This document shows, piece after piece, positions 11,932 to 22,405 of a DNA stretch of 64,000 nucleotides (the first letter of the stretch is position 1; each line of letters opens with the position of its first letter). The notes under the pieces are model-generated. The model saw nothing but the letters and a program-made list of their open reading frames with translations. It ran no database searches and was not told the origin of the DNA. Source of the stretch: Sphagnum magellanicum. Taxonomy: Eukaryota > Streptophyta > Sphagnopsida > Sphagnales > Sphagnaceae. The translations under genes and the position numbers were made by a program. The stretch is from contig CM038921.1 of assembly GCA_021904315.1 (NCBI GenBank), forward strand, positions 12,368,146-12,432,145, given 5' to 3'.

Positions 11932-13000
11932 TCATTTGTGGCATGAGCAAGTGGCACAGTTGCACATGCTTCCACACTTGCAGTCATTCTCCACGTTGTA
12001 GCTGCCATCAAACAACCACCCCAAAAGAAAAAAACATTGAGAACAAAAATTTGTCAACCCAAAATCTTGTACAATAATAGTATGAGAGAAATATGTTAAT
12101 CCAAAATCTCATACAAAACACTGAGAGAAATTTGTGTAGGGTAAAAAGCCCCGGGTGGGAAAGTGGGGGAGCATTCTCAAAAATGCCGTGGGCCTAGCTA
12201 GCATCTCATTCAAGGCAAAATCAAGGACTATTTTTTTAGAAGAAGGCTTAGTTAGGGCTTTAGAAAGACTTACTTGCGCATGTCACTCCCTGAAACGGAG
12301 GCCGACATCTGCATGCAGCTGTCATAAGAGCACAGATGGGAAGAAAAATAGATCAGATGTGGACACAATCCCACCCATTTTCCAATTCAACCGCAAAAAG
12401 ATACACGTGTAAAAAAACACTCTCTCCAAGCTCTACCCACAATAATTATTTTCTGAGACTCATCCTCCTCCCAGTGGGGTTTGAATCCACAAAACTTGCA
12501 TGAATGAAATGACTATGGCCACCGCTTCAACAACAACTCCACCCATGATGATGGCTTTAAAATTAAAGAACGATACAAAATTTCAGAAGTGATAACAACC
12601 AACACTCCGATTACAGGAAGAAAATTTAATCACGCACAACAACAACCCCTCCCCCACCAAAAAAATAAAATAAAATTGAAAGAACTATAAAGAAACCATA
12701 ATCAATGAAACAAAGCCTCTGCTGATCTGCAGCAAATAGGTAGTGAAAAACAAAAAAACATGTGCGCAGAAGAAAAAGAATGGGGAAAAGGAAAATTCCG
12801 AAACACAACAACAAAATTGAATTGATCCGTCAGTAACCGACGACCACACCAAGCACCTAAATTCGTTCGGCGACCACACCAAGCACCTAAATTCGTTCAG
12901 CGACCACACCAAACACCTAAAATTCTTACTTGCAGTTGCCTGGTGTGCAGGAGCAGGTAGCTCCGCAGTTGCAGTTAGGGCCTCCACAGTGTTCCATCAT
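11932..13000 (-). CDS. Short plant metallothionein, 3 exons with a 45-bp micro-exon
   Basis: Small cysteine-rich cytosolic protein expected to bind Zn/Cu/Cd through thiolate clusters. Exons (minus): 13000-12930, 12318-12274, 12001-11932. Both introns are phase 2 with consensus GTAAG donors, and together they give 61 residues. The N-terminal domain reads HCGGPNCNCGATCSCTPGNC and continues NC, with 7 Cys including CNC and CSC pairs. The linker is only about 20 residues. The C-terminal domain reads DCKCGSMCNCATCSCHK with 6 Cys as CKC, CNC and CSC. The 13 Cys in two clusters fit plant metallothioneins, but the short linker differs from the longer one of angiosperm types 1-3. The first two codons are both ATG; either could start. 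The middle exon was placed from splice signals and phase, so it is the least certain part. Neighbours: TATA box at 13185-13179 and a pyrimidine tract in the leader. Confidence 0.82.
12836..12924. repeat. Three 30-bp tandem repeats at the start of metallothionein intron 1
   Basis: The unit 'cgaccacaccaagcaccta' plus 'aattcgttcag' (30 bp) occurs three times. The first two are almost identical and the third is diverged. On the gene's strand the array begins within a few bases of the exon 1 donor, so the repeats lie immediately inside intron 1. Confidence 0.85.
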
Positions 13001-13042
13001 TGTCGCTTTGTTGCAGGAATGAAGCAAAGAAACTCGAAAATA

Positions 13043-13047
13043 GAGAG

Positions 13048-13081
<34 letters not shown>
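13043..13081. repeat. (GA)n microsatellite in the metallothionein leader
   Basis: A run of GA dinucleotides, briefly interrupted at 'cac'. On the coding strand it is a (TC)n tract between the TATA box and the start codon, so it is probably transcribed in the 5' leader. Confidence 0.85.
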
Positions 13082-13083
<2 letters not shown>

Positions 13084-13177
13084 TGATGATGACGACTAGA
13101 GCAGTTACAAGACTAGAAAGCTCGCAATCCTCACAAACAACAGAACTTGTTGGTTTTCTGCCACTGCAAGTCTGCTT

Positions 13178-13185
13178 CTTATATA
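13178..13185 (-). promoter_or_regulatory. TATA box of the metallothionein gene
   Basis: The minus strand reads TATATAAG in a GC-containing surround (gtgTATATAAGaagc). It lies about 180 bases upstream of the first ATG (13000), which would place transcription start near 13150 and give a leader of about 150 bases carrying the TC tract. This is the clearest core-promoter element in the window, but it is predicted from sequence only. Confidence 0.6.
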
Positions 13186-13189
13186 CACA

Positions 13190-14790
13190 GGGCCAGGGGT
13201 GAGGAAGCTGTTGGGGTGATGGGTCTGATGAGCCAAAAAGAAATGCCCTTTTTTTTGTTTTTTGGCGAATTGTGGGGACCTCTAAAAACTATATATGCCA
13301 AAAAAACAAACACTACTTGTGCAACTTGTAAAAGGAATTTTTTTGAGGGGAGGGGAAAAAAATTATTAAAAAAAAACCTGCAACAGTCGCCATATTTTCA
13401 GGGAAAAAAAAGTCACATTTTGCCATACTTAGACAATGAGCTTTCTATAGGTTGCCGCCAGAACTGGGCAGGAAATAAATAAATAAATAAATAAATAAAT
13501 TATAATTATAATTAATTTACTGTCTGATTTGTAGCCAGATTTGGCTAAATCCTCTTGTGGCTGATTGCCACTTTTGGAGCAACATGAGAAAATTCAAGAA
13601 AAGAAAAGGGCAAAAAAAAAAACACTGCTCCACCTATTTGACAAAATCGAAAAAAAAAAAAAAAAAACCTGGTCGTAGAAGTTTATTTTTATAATTTTTA
13701 TAATTAAAAAAATAAAAAGCCAAATTGACCATCATCAATAGGAAGATGTAGAAAAAGTGGCAATCATCCTTGGGAAGATTAATTTAGCCAAATCTGGCTA
13801 TAAACAAGATATGAAGTTTGAAAACTTCACTTATCCTTCTATTATATCTTTGGCTACAGAGTCAAAAGCAAATATATATAGAAAAAATTGGCGAATTTAA
13901 TTATTTTCCCCCTCACTTCTGGCGATTGAAATCCTCTAAAATCACTTCATTTTTTGTATTTTTTTTCAATTTTTAATTTCGCTTTTAATTTGGCGAAATT
14001 TGGCCAGTGGCTAAAAGGCTTGGTCCCAGTGGGTGTATGGCCACTTGGCACTACACGACACATGCTTTGTTTCCGTGCACGGAAGTCCCAAAGTACGCAG
14101 TATTTACGTTTATCGTATATTCATACGTATACATACGTATGGGATTTTTCTGCCTACGCCCCGTATGAAAGGGGGGTCTAGACTATGCAGTGTGTTTTTT
14201 TTCTTTTACTGGCGAAATTTCGCCAAAAAGGAAAAAAAAATCCAAAAATCCAAAAATCCAATTTTAAAATTTTTAAAAAGGGATATTTTGGATTGGTTTT
14301 CAGTCTCCAGAAGAGAGGGGGAAAAAAGAAATAAAAATAAATTCAAAAAAGAAATAAAAATTGCTAGATACATTTACAAGGTTTTTTTTATATTGTGTAG
14401 CCAAAAATATACAAGGGTGACTAAAGATTTGTACTAACTAGTTTGGCTATAACTAGATTTTTAATTAGATTCGGCTAATTTAATTCTTCCGGGGTTGTAA
14501 CTAGATTATAACTAGATTTGGCTAAATTTTCCTCGCGACTTTTTTTTACATCTTCCTATGGAATAATTGCCACTTTAGCTACAAATAAAAATTCCTTTTT
14601 AAAAAAATCGGTATAGAGACTAAGGAACAATGTAGTGATTTTTATTTTTTATTTTAATTTTTTTAAAAATATATTTCTTATAAATAAATTTTAATAAATT
14701 TGGGCCCGCTCATTATTTGTGCATTGGGTGAAGGAATTTAACCATTGAACAAAACACCTAGTTGCACCGTTCTATGCCATATTCTACATG
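13190..14790. other. AT-rich repeat-laden intergenic DNA
   Basis: Contains an (AAAT)n microsatellite at about 13471-13500 and poly-A runs. It also has two copies of the GCCAAATTTGGC-type palindrome repeat at 13533-13546 and 13786-13799, in opposite orientation, with related fragments at 14435-14580. The stretch 13240-13570 is also broadly similar to 50930-51190. No gene was seen. Confidence 0.55.
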
Positions 14791-14794
14791 CACT

Positions 14795-15139
14795 TAAGGC
14801 CCACTTTAGATGGGGATCCAAGGTCCAAATTCCAAGGAACCAATTTGGACTCATTTGAAGCCAACTTGAACCCTCAAGTGGGGCCCTTAACTTGCATCTT
14901 CGGTTCTTTGAACTTTTATTTTTTTAATATTTTTTCTTTACCGATGGGAATAAATTGATTTTCCGTCCAAAATGGTGGCATGTAGGTTTAGCCTTCATTT
15001 GCCGCTTTTGGGGGGGGGAGGGGTGGGTTCTTGGACCCTCATCTAAAGGCCATGGGTCCAATTTATGGGCTCTCAACAACCAATAGGATTGCTCTATTTC
15101 ATTGGAGATTGGACCCTCATCTAAAAGTGACCCTTAGTA
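14795..15139. mobile_element. MITE-like element with about 25-bp imperfect terminal inverted repeats
   Basis: The left end reads GGCCCACTTTAGATGGGGAT followed by CC. The right end, reverse-complemented, reads GGGTCACTTTTAGATGAGGG followed by TCC. The element is about 345 bp with no coding capacity. An internal copy of the terminal motif ('ggaccctcatctaaagg') lies near 15036. TTA occurs at both flanks and would fit a PIF/Harbinger-type 3-bp target duplication, but the exact border is ambiguous. Confidence 0.6.
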
Positions 15140-18100
15140 CAACCAATTGAGATTATAAAGGATTAATAGTGAATGAAGGAAGGATAGGCGGCCCAAGTAA
15201 ATCTATGGAAGGAACTTGACCTAGTTATGTGTTAGAACCGACCTTTGGTTGAACCCATAACCACCCAATGAAACAATGGCAAGTGAGCTCATCACATTCT
15301 AGATGGAACGATTTCATAGTACATACATTTGGGTTTGGGTTGGTAGATTATGTAACATTCTTGAACACGTTATATGATATAATCTTCATCATCATCATCA
15401 TCATCATATGCTTATAAAAAATTGGTCGAAATGTGTCTCTTGAATATGAATATTTGAATCAAACTACCACCCAATACCTTAATGTCATGCCATGGTCAAG
15501 TTCATTGCCTAGTCACTCTACTTGTCATGTTGGGTGTGAATTGCTTGGTTCCTTACCCAACATAATGGATAAGGCTTCACCATTTGATAATGCGTTTCCT
15601 ATTTATTTTAAGTGTTGTTGTTTTGAACTTGTCATAAGGAGGCTAAGCCATTAGACGATAAGTCACTTGTTGATATAGTTTAGGGCTTCACGCAAGGCCT
15701 TACATGGGGTAAAGAATTGGAGAATTTCTTTTATTTTTGTCTTGTAAAGAAAGGCATTTTCTTCGTGTGCTAGGATCCTTGTTGGGCTAACTTTTCTAGA
15801 CTTAATCTTTCCATTGCAATGGTTTAAAAGTGATGATAGTGAAATGTTTTTAGTGCTTATTGGCTTTCTTCATGTATGTTGTCCTTCTTTTCACAACATT
15901 CATGGCCTTTTTTAACTAGGTCCAAATGGAAATACAATGAGCCTATGATGTTACTTTAGACAAAGACTACATCTTGTTTTGTTTCAAAATAACTTTTTCA
16001 TATGAATAAATTTTTAAATGACAGTTTTTGCAACTTGATATAAAAAATTGTTTATAGTTGCCCCAATATATCAAAATTTTCTTTCGTTAATCATTCATTG
16101 TTGAATAAACATGAATTTTAAAAAGTGTATAAATTCCTTGGAGATTCAATGTCTCATCTTGAAATGTTATCACAATTTCATATCATAACGCAAGTTGAGA
16201 TGGGGTTTTCTCCTTGTGCAATGTTAATTTGTCCAACACACAGTTCTTTTTTTTGTGAGGAATGTTGAATATTATTATAACATTGCTCTTCTTGACCCTA
16301 ACCTCTAAGGTGTGAGAGGTATGCACCTAGGGCCCACGAGAGGTATGTTGTTGTTATCCTTCCTAAAATCAAATCACAAATATAAGAAATAAATTAAATA
16401 TGGGTATGTTTGAATTGCATGCCATTTTGTAAACCCAAGTTCATCTATTAAATCAAAGAAATTAGAAAAAATCTATCTAGTTTAAGTTCCCATCTATTGT
16501 TGTTGTTGTAGTTCGTAGGTGTGAATCTAATACTACAATGCATTGGAACACATCGAATTTTATAATAACCCACTTGCTTTGCACTCTTTCCTACATTAAG
16601 GATAATAGACTCACACACCCATTGATGTTGTAAGAACTTGTACTTCTTGTGTACACTTTGTCAATGCGAGAGAATTTGCATTCATCAAACTTGTACTTCT
16701 TGTGTACGCTTTGTCAATGTGAGAATTTGCATTCATCAAACTTGTTTTTATTTTTTAAACTTGGTTATTATCCTACTTTTGATCTTATCGTTGTTACACT
16801 TGGTACTAAAAGTTCTAAAACATTTGAAACTCAAGTTCATAGCTTGTGGTAGTTTGGACATGCTCCCTCCCTCTTAAAACCCTAAAATTTGCTAGACAAA
16901 TGCATTCATATATTTTGGATTTCAAATTATGATGTTGACATTTTGGAGGGAAATGGAGGGATATAAAACCCTCTTTGCTCATCCTTAGGCTTTTTTTGAA
17001 TGTTGCATGCCATCTTGAGGCCACGTTGTGCATTTTGATTTTGAAGATGGATTGTTACAAAGAGCATAAATGCACCTTCCATGCCAAATTTTACTTTTGT
17101 AATGCAATATAGTTAGGGGTTAAGACACCCAACTAGGTGGATTTTAGTTTATTTGTGTGTTATTGTGTGCATATAATTGGGACAAATTGTAGGCCATCAC
17201 CAGACACTTCTTTCACATATTAAGAGGACAAATTTGGAAATCCCCTTTAACCATTGTTTTTACCAAACACTTACAAACCCTATCCAAAGAAATATTTCTT
17301 CGTTTGTGTATAGTTATGTGATTTTTAATGTGGCAATTTAGGCCTTATCACCAAACACCTTTTTAAATTTTGCCATGTCCACCTTGCCAACTTGGACCAT
17401 TCAAAACAAGCACAATGTTGATTGATGATGGCACCCAAATGACCTTTTGTCCTTGTGTTTGACTCAAATTTGCCTTTTACACCTTCTCCTCCCATGAAGG
17501 TAATTGTGTTTTACTTTTGGCAAAAATTTGTGACCAACCCATCCACCATTTCACCTTCTCGTGTAACAAATGAATTTCAAGGGAGGAATCTTCCTTCAAT
17601 GGGTAAATTATTGACACCCATTGAACCAAGTTGAAAGTAGCATCCTTTAGCTTCAAATCTTCCCATCTTGATAATCCTTGTAATTACGATCTTCTTCAAA
17701 CTCAAGGGCTTCCAAAACTTCCCCAAATTTTTTTTGCATGGTCATCTTGTTTCTCGATCAATCCCTTCCAAGTGAATATTAACATACAACATTATCAAGG
17801 TAAATATATCCATTTCTAAAAAGACGTTCATCATAGCTTTATGCACTACCGAAGTGGCTTTTGGATTGCCCACTAGTTTTCCCTTGGGACCTTTTGATTC
17901 TTATGAAGAGATATTTTAGAAGTAGATTAAGTTATAGATTTTTTCTTTTTTGAAGATTCTTCTCAAAAACACTTGAATGTAAAGTCTTGAGAAAAATCTT
18001 TTATAAGATATTTGGACATTGAATTAGACATGTTGTCCACACACCTTGACTCCCTTCACCTGCAACCCCCACTTACCAAACAATAATTGCTAGAAGTAAT

Positions 18101-18400
18101 CATAAACTTGCAAGGTTGAGGTAATTAATAAAAGGAACCCTATAATAGTATGTAACATGTTCACATTTCTTTCCCACCTCTAGTGTTACATTAAAGTTCC
18201 TTGCATTGATTGCAAAAAACAACCAAAGATTACGAACCCATTGTGGCAAAGAAAGAAAGGTCGAAAAGTTGATACAATAAGATGGTAGTGACCAATTTAT
18301 GCTTATGTTCAATTTTGTCAAGGGACTAGAGTTAAAACTAATTAAAATAACATTTCCCATCATTTTAACATGACCAAATTTTAATTGCAACTTGTTGAAA
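15140..18400. other. AT-rich intergenic DNA, no gene seen
   Basis: Only short unsupported ORFs. An (ATC)n run lies at about 15391-15408. A 57-bp imperfect duplication (motif 'acttgtacttcttgtgtac') lies at about 16630-16745. The rest is AT-rich unique-looking sequence. Confidence 0.55.
16630..16745. repeat. Tandem duplication, about 57 bp
   Basis: Two adjacent copies of a unit containing 'acttgtacttcttgtgtac', 'tttgtcaatg', 'gagaatttgcattcatcaa'. The first copy has a short extra 'agag'. No coding role is evident. Confidence 0.8.
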
Positions 18401-18410
18401 AAAACGATTG

Positions 18411-18805
18411 AAATTTGGTCAGCACCTTTCTAGATAATGACTTGGACACGCACAATCGCTTATTAGGGCAACTGAAATTTGGTCGCACTCCTTGGATAGG
18501 ACCCATTACTACTAGGATAGGGGTGGACAAATTCCATCACACTCTTAAATAGGGGTGATCGCTCACCAAGGTGATCAAAATTTGATTGCATTTTTGGATA
18601 GGGGCAATTGTTTTCCGAGGTGAACAAAATTTGATTACACTATTGGATAGGGGTGATCGTTTCTTGGACAAGGGTGGACAAATTCGGTCACATTCATGAA
18701 CATGGGCAATCATTACTAAGACAAGGGTGGACAAATTCGATTACATTCTTGGATAGGGGTGATCACTACTTCAATGGAGGTGGACGAATTCAATCAATCC
18801 ATGGA
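18411..18805. repeat. Diverged minisatellite, about 60-bp unit
   Basis: Roughly six to seven imperfect units built from 'ttggataggggtgatcg', 'caagggtggacaaattcg' and 'attacattcttgg'. Spacing varies and some units are partial. No protein reading is preserved across units. Confidence 0.75.
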
Positions 18806-20640
18806 CAAGGTTAAATATATTGCAATTGAATTTTAGTCATAATCTAAACGACTAAAATTATTTACATGATGTAATAAACTATTGAAATCAATGTAGTTGA
18901 TTAAATGGACAACTAAGATCTTTCTATTTAAAAACAAATCCAACAGAGTTTTCTTGCTACGACATTTAAAGGTTTCATCATGTAATGTTCTTTTAAAATG
19001 TTCAACCAAAAGTGCATGTGTTAGTTCCACATGGTAACTTTTTTACATAATTCGCACATGTTATGTTCGTAAGGATAACTATTTTACCCTTGAAACAAAA
19101 ATTATTGTACTCAACATAAATTGACCTTAGGTTGACCTTAAACTGACATGACACATGGTTGCATCAACATCAAAACAAACATGATTGACATGATGTGTCA
19201 AGGTCGATGCTCATAACCGTGTTCTAATGTGTAACATGTCATCCTTGCAACAATAGTTTTATGCGTTGTGTAAATGTCATTTTAAAAATCTAATAAAATT
19301 TAGTCGTCTATTGAAGCCAATGGATGGATTCAAGAAAAAAATCTTTGAATTTTGGGGTTGTGATGAGGATGGTAGCCATTTTCATTTCCATTATACATAA
19401 CTAAAATTTTTTTTTTGCATAATATTTTTTCATTCAACTAATGCACATAATTCAAGATTAAATTTACATAATATTAATTATGTTCAAATAGTAACATGCA
19501 ATAACTTGCCAAAAACGTAAGGCCAAGCTTATAATTAAAAAAAATAAAATTATACTTATTTACCTATAAAACTTGAACATGTTTAAAACAAGATAACACC
19601 TCCAATTTGATTTCTAATTTATTTTTGAAAAGGGATTAGTTACTCGATTAAGTTTCAATAGTGGTTTTAGCAAGATTCAAAACCTTTGGTTTGGAGACCT
19701 TTAAACTTCACTTATAACTTGGACCTAAACTTACCTAAATCCAAAAACCTACCAACAATGGCATACACCCATACTCCCCTTGCTTTCCATTAGCCTAGGT
19801 AAAAAATGGTGTTAAACAATTTCATGAATAGAATTGTGATGTAACCAATGACACAATTTGACATGTGTCTAAGAGACCCCATCTTTTTTCAAAAGGGAAG
19901 GGGTGATTGGGGGGGGGGGAGAGGCAGATTTTTGTTTTTATTTTGGTTGTTCCCAAGGGGTTGCTCTCAGTTCCCAAAATGACACTCAAGTTCCCAATGT
20001 GTTCCCCAAGAAATTCCTTGTAGTGGATGGGTGTTGTCCTTAGCACCACTCCTCTATTTCTTCTCAAGCTCACTTACTCATCACACATTATGAAATTTCA
20101 CTCCTTCACCTCCACTCTTTGATGATCCACCAAATTTTTCTCCCACAAAGGCTACAAGATGGAAGGACATATTGATGGTTATTTGCAAACCCAAAGCAAA
20201 TTTGAAGTAGCTTGAGAAAATATCACTGAAAACTTAAATCCTAAACCCTAATTCCCACATAAACCCTAAACCCATTGGGTTAATGGTGTGACTCTCTAAT
20301 GTAGCATGATAAGATCAAAGCAGAAGTATTTATTGGCATCTCATCCAACCACACTCAAGATAGTCCCTCTATCTTAGGGTTTCTTTGTAAAGGTATATTT
20401 AGGCTCCATTACAATAATAGGTACATAGGTACTCACACTCTTAGGAAGTGGTATTATTAGTTCAGGCCAAAAATGGTGATAACCAGTTTTCCCTTCTCAT
20501 CTATATAGCCCAGCCAAAGGGGAGACATAACACCTTCTGGTAAAAACTAAAAACTTCTATTTTGGGAGCTTTCAAAGTCTTTTTTTGGGTGATAGGCCAA
20601 TCAAAAATCACTCATTAAAAAATTAAAAATAAATTTGAGA
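18806..20640. other. Intergenic DNA with a dispersed-repeat segment
   Basis: AT-rich and without a gene. The stretch 19790-20030, with 'cattagcctagg' and repeated 'gttcccaatgtgttcccc'-like phrases, resembles 42350-42560, so the two are probably copies of one decayed repeat. Short CCCTAAA-like motifs occur near 20236-20275. Confidence 0.5.
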
Positions 20641-20838
20641 GGCACCCACATCTAATTAATACACATGCTATCCCCCACCCCACCAATAGTTACAAACTTA
20701 GGTTTGTTGTGAAGGAAAAAATACAACTTGGTATTGTATTGTACCTTTGAAGTGTGTAGACAATGGCTTTGTAATGTTATGGGTGGGGTACTTTGTGTGT
20801 GATTGCAACCAAGTGCCCACCCACAAAAAGCCACTATA

Positions 20839-20999
20839 CTTCTGCTAGAGAAGAATGTACTAAGTATGATCTGACTGCTGCTCCCTGTTTTGGATTGGCC
20901 AAACATACATAATGATTGGTCCAGGTGGTTTGCTATTAGTAATACCCACATGTTTGCAGTCCCACGTTCAGTTTTATGGGTGGGGTTGCAAATAAGTTA
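20839..20999 (-). mobile_element. Partial copy of MITE-like family A (reverse orientation)
   Basis: The reverse complement carries 'gcaaccccacccataaaa', 'tagcaaaccacctggaccaa', 'tcattatg' and 'gagcagcagtcagatcata'. These match the internal part of the elements at 32670, 54223 and 60913. The termini are not preserved here. Confidence 0.65.
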
Positions 21000-21149
21000 A
21001 AAACACCACTTTCTGTTGCAAATAGATGGTGTTGAGTTTGCCGTCTGTTCCTGAAACAACTTTTCGGGATCTGTACTCTGTACGAGGTGCTTGTTTTGAA
21101 TTGATTTTGGTGGGCCTTGTGCTCGATATGGCCTCGTCCTATGCCCTTC

Positions 21150-21284
21150 CCCCCCCCCCCCCCCACAAAGTTCTTTAGATCTTTTTCTTGTGTAAATTCA
21201 ACTAAAATTTCTAATTTTTGAAAAAAATCCAAATTCTCGATATCACAAAATTGGGTGGGGGGGGGGGGGGGGGGGGGGGGGGGG
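21150..21284. repeat. Facing poly-C and poly-G tracts
   Basis: About 15 consecutive C near 21150-21164 are followed by about 28 G (after a short ggtggg prelude) near 21255-21284. The tracts are complementary and separated by about 90 bases, so a hairpin or G-quadruplex is possible. The exact run lengths may reflect sequencing limits. Confidence 0.8.
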
Positions 21285-22044
21285 TGTGTGGAAATCTGGG
21301 CTTTTGCCAATTCACATTATATAGTACCATGGCAAGCTCAACATTTCAATGTCAAATAGTTATTTTATTTTGAAGTTTCCATCTCAGAACAAAAATAGTC
21401 GAACACATTCTTATAAAGTCTACATTTTTCTTTCACAAAATTGCTTTCTTCAAAAAAAAAAAAAAAACAAAACTTGTGAAATTTTCAACATTAAAAGGAT
21501 TATATATAAATATATAGGAACATATGAAAACTTTGGGAGCGCATTGGAAACCCATAGAGAACTTGGTGAGAACACAACATTGGGAACATGATTAGGTATG
21601 ATGGTGGGTCATCCACAACCCTAAACTGAATGTTGGGATGTGTGTTCATTCTTATTATTTGTGCGTGTGTGAAACAAACGATGAAAATTTCTTGGTCGCA
21701 TTCAATTGCGTAACGCCTTGAAACTCACTTTTGAAAATTGGTTGCAATCGGTTCGCTCTAATTGGGTGTATGAAAGTAAAACGAATAATTATTTTTCTTA
21801 GTCGATTGAAAAAATTGGCCGACGACAACACACGACGACAAAAACCGATTTTTGAAATTTGTGACGATTCTTTGGATTCGAAGTGTGAAGGAAAAGGCTT
21901 TACACTCTTCCCCTCCTTGATATCATGGTGGGGTTCTCGAACCGAATTTTGGGATTCTTAAATTTTGGCATTGTCGACCCGATTCATTGTACTTTGGTGA
22001 AATAAAATACTAAAAAATAATCATATGAGGGGCTCTCCACTTTC

Positions 22045-22405
22045 AACCCATCCATCCATCCATCCGGATTCATGATCCTTGAATGAAATAAAAAAAGACC
22101 AAAAATATCGACAACGTTTTTCACTCCCAATACCATCCATCCATCCATCCATCCATCCGGATTCATGATCCTCGAATGAAATATAAAAAGACCAAAAAGA
22201 TTGACAAGGCTTTTCACTCCCAATACCATCCATCCATCCATCCGGATTCATGATCCTCAAATGAAATATAAAAAGACCAAAAAGATTGACAAGGCTTTGC
22301 ACTCCCAATACCATCCATCCATCCGGATTCATGATCCTCGAATGAAATATAAAAAGACCAAAAAGATTGACAAGGCTTTTCACTCCCAATACCATCCATC
22401 CAATA
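22045..22405. repeat. Minisatellite (about 85 bp x 4.3) with nested (CCAT)n
   Basis: Each unit consists of a (ccat)n tract, then 'ccggattcatgatcctcg', 'aatgaaatataaaaagacc', 'aaaaagattgacaaggc' and 'tttcactcccaatac'. Four full units and a start of a fifth are present. The CCAT count differs between units (about 2 to 6), so the length varies from unit to unit. The open frames here, such as the Trp/Met/Asp/Gly-rich one on the minus strand, are by-products of the repeat. Confidence 0.9.

Noticed and set aside
12463-12500. tRNA-like T-arm sequence 'ggggtttgaatccac'.
   Set aside because: No matching acceptor, D-arm or anticodon stem was found upstream, so it is not called a tRNA.
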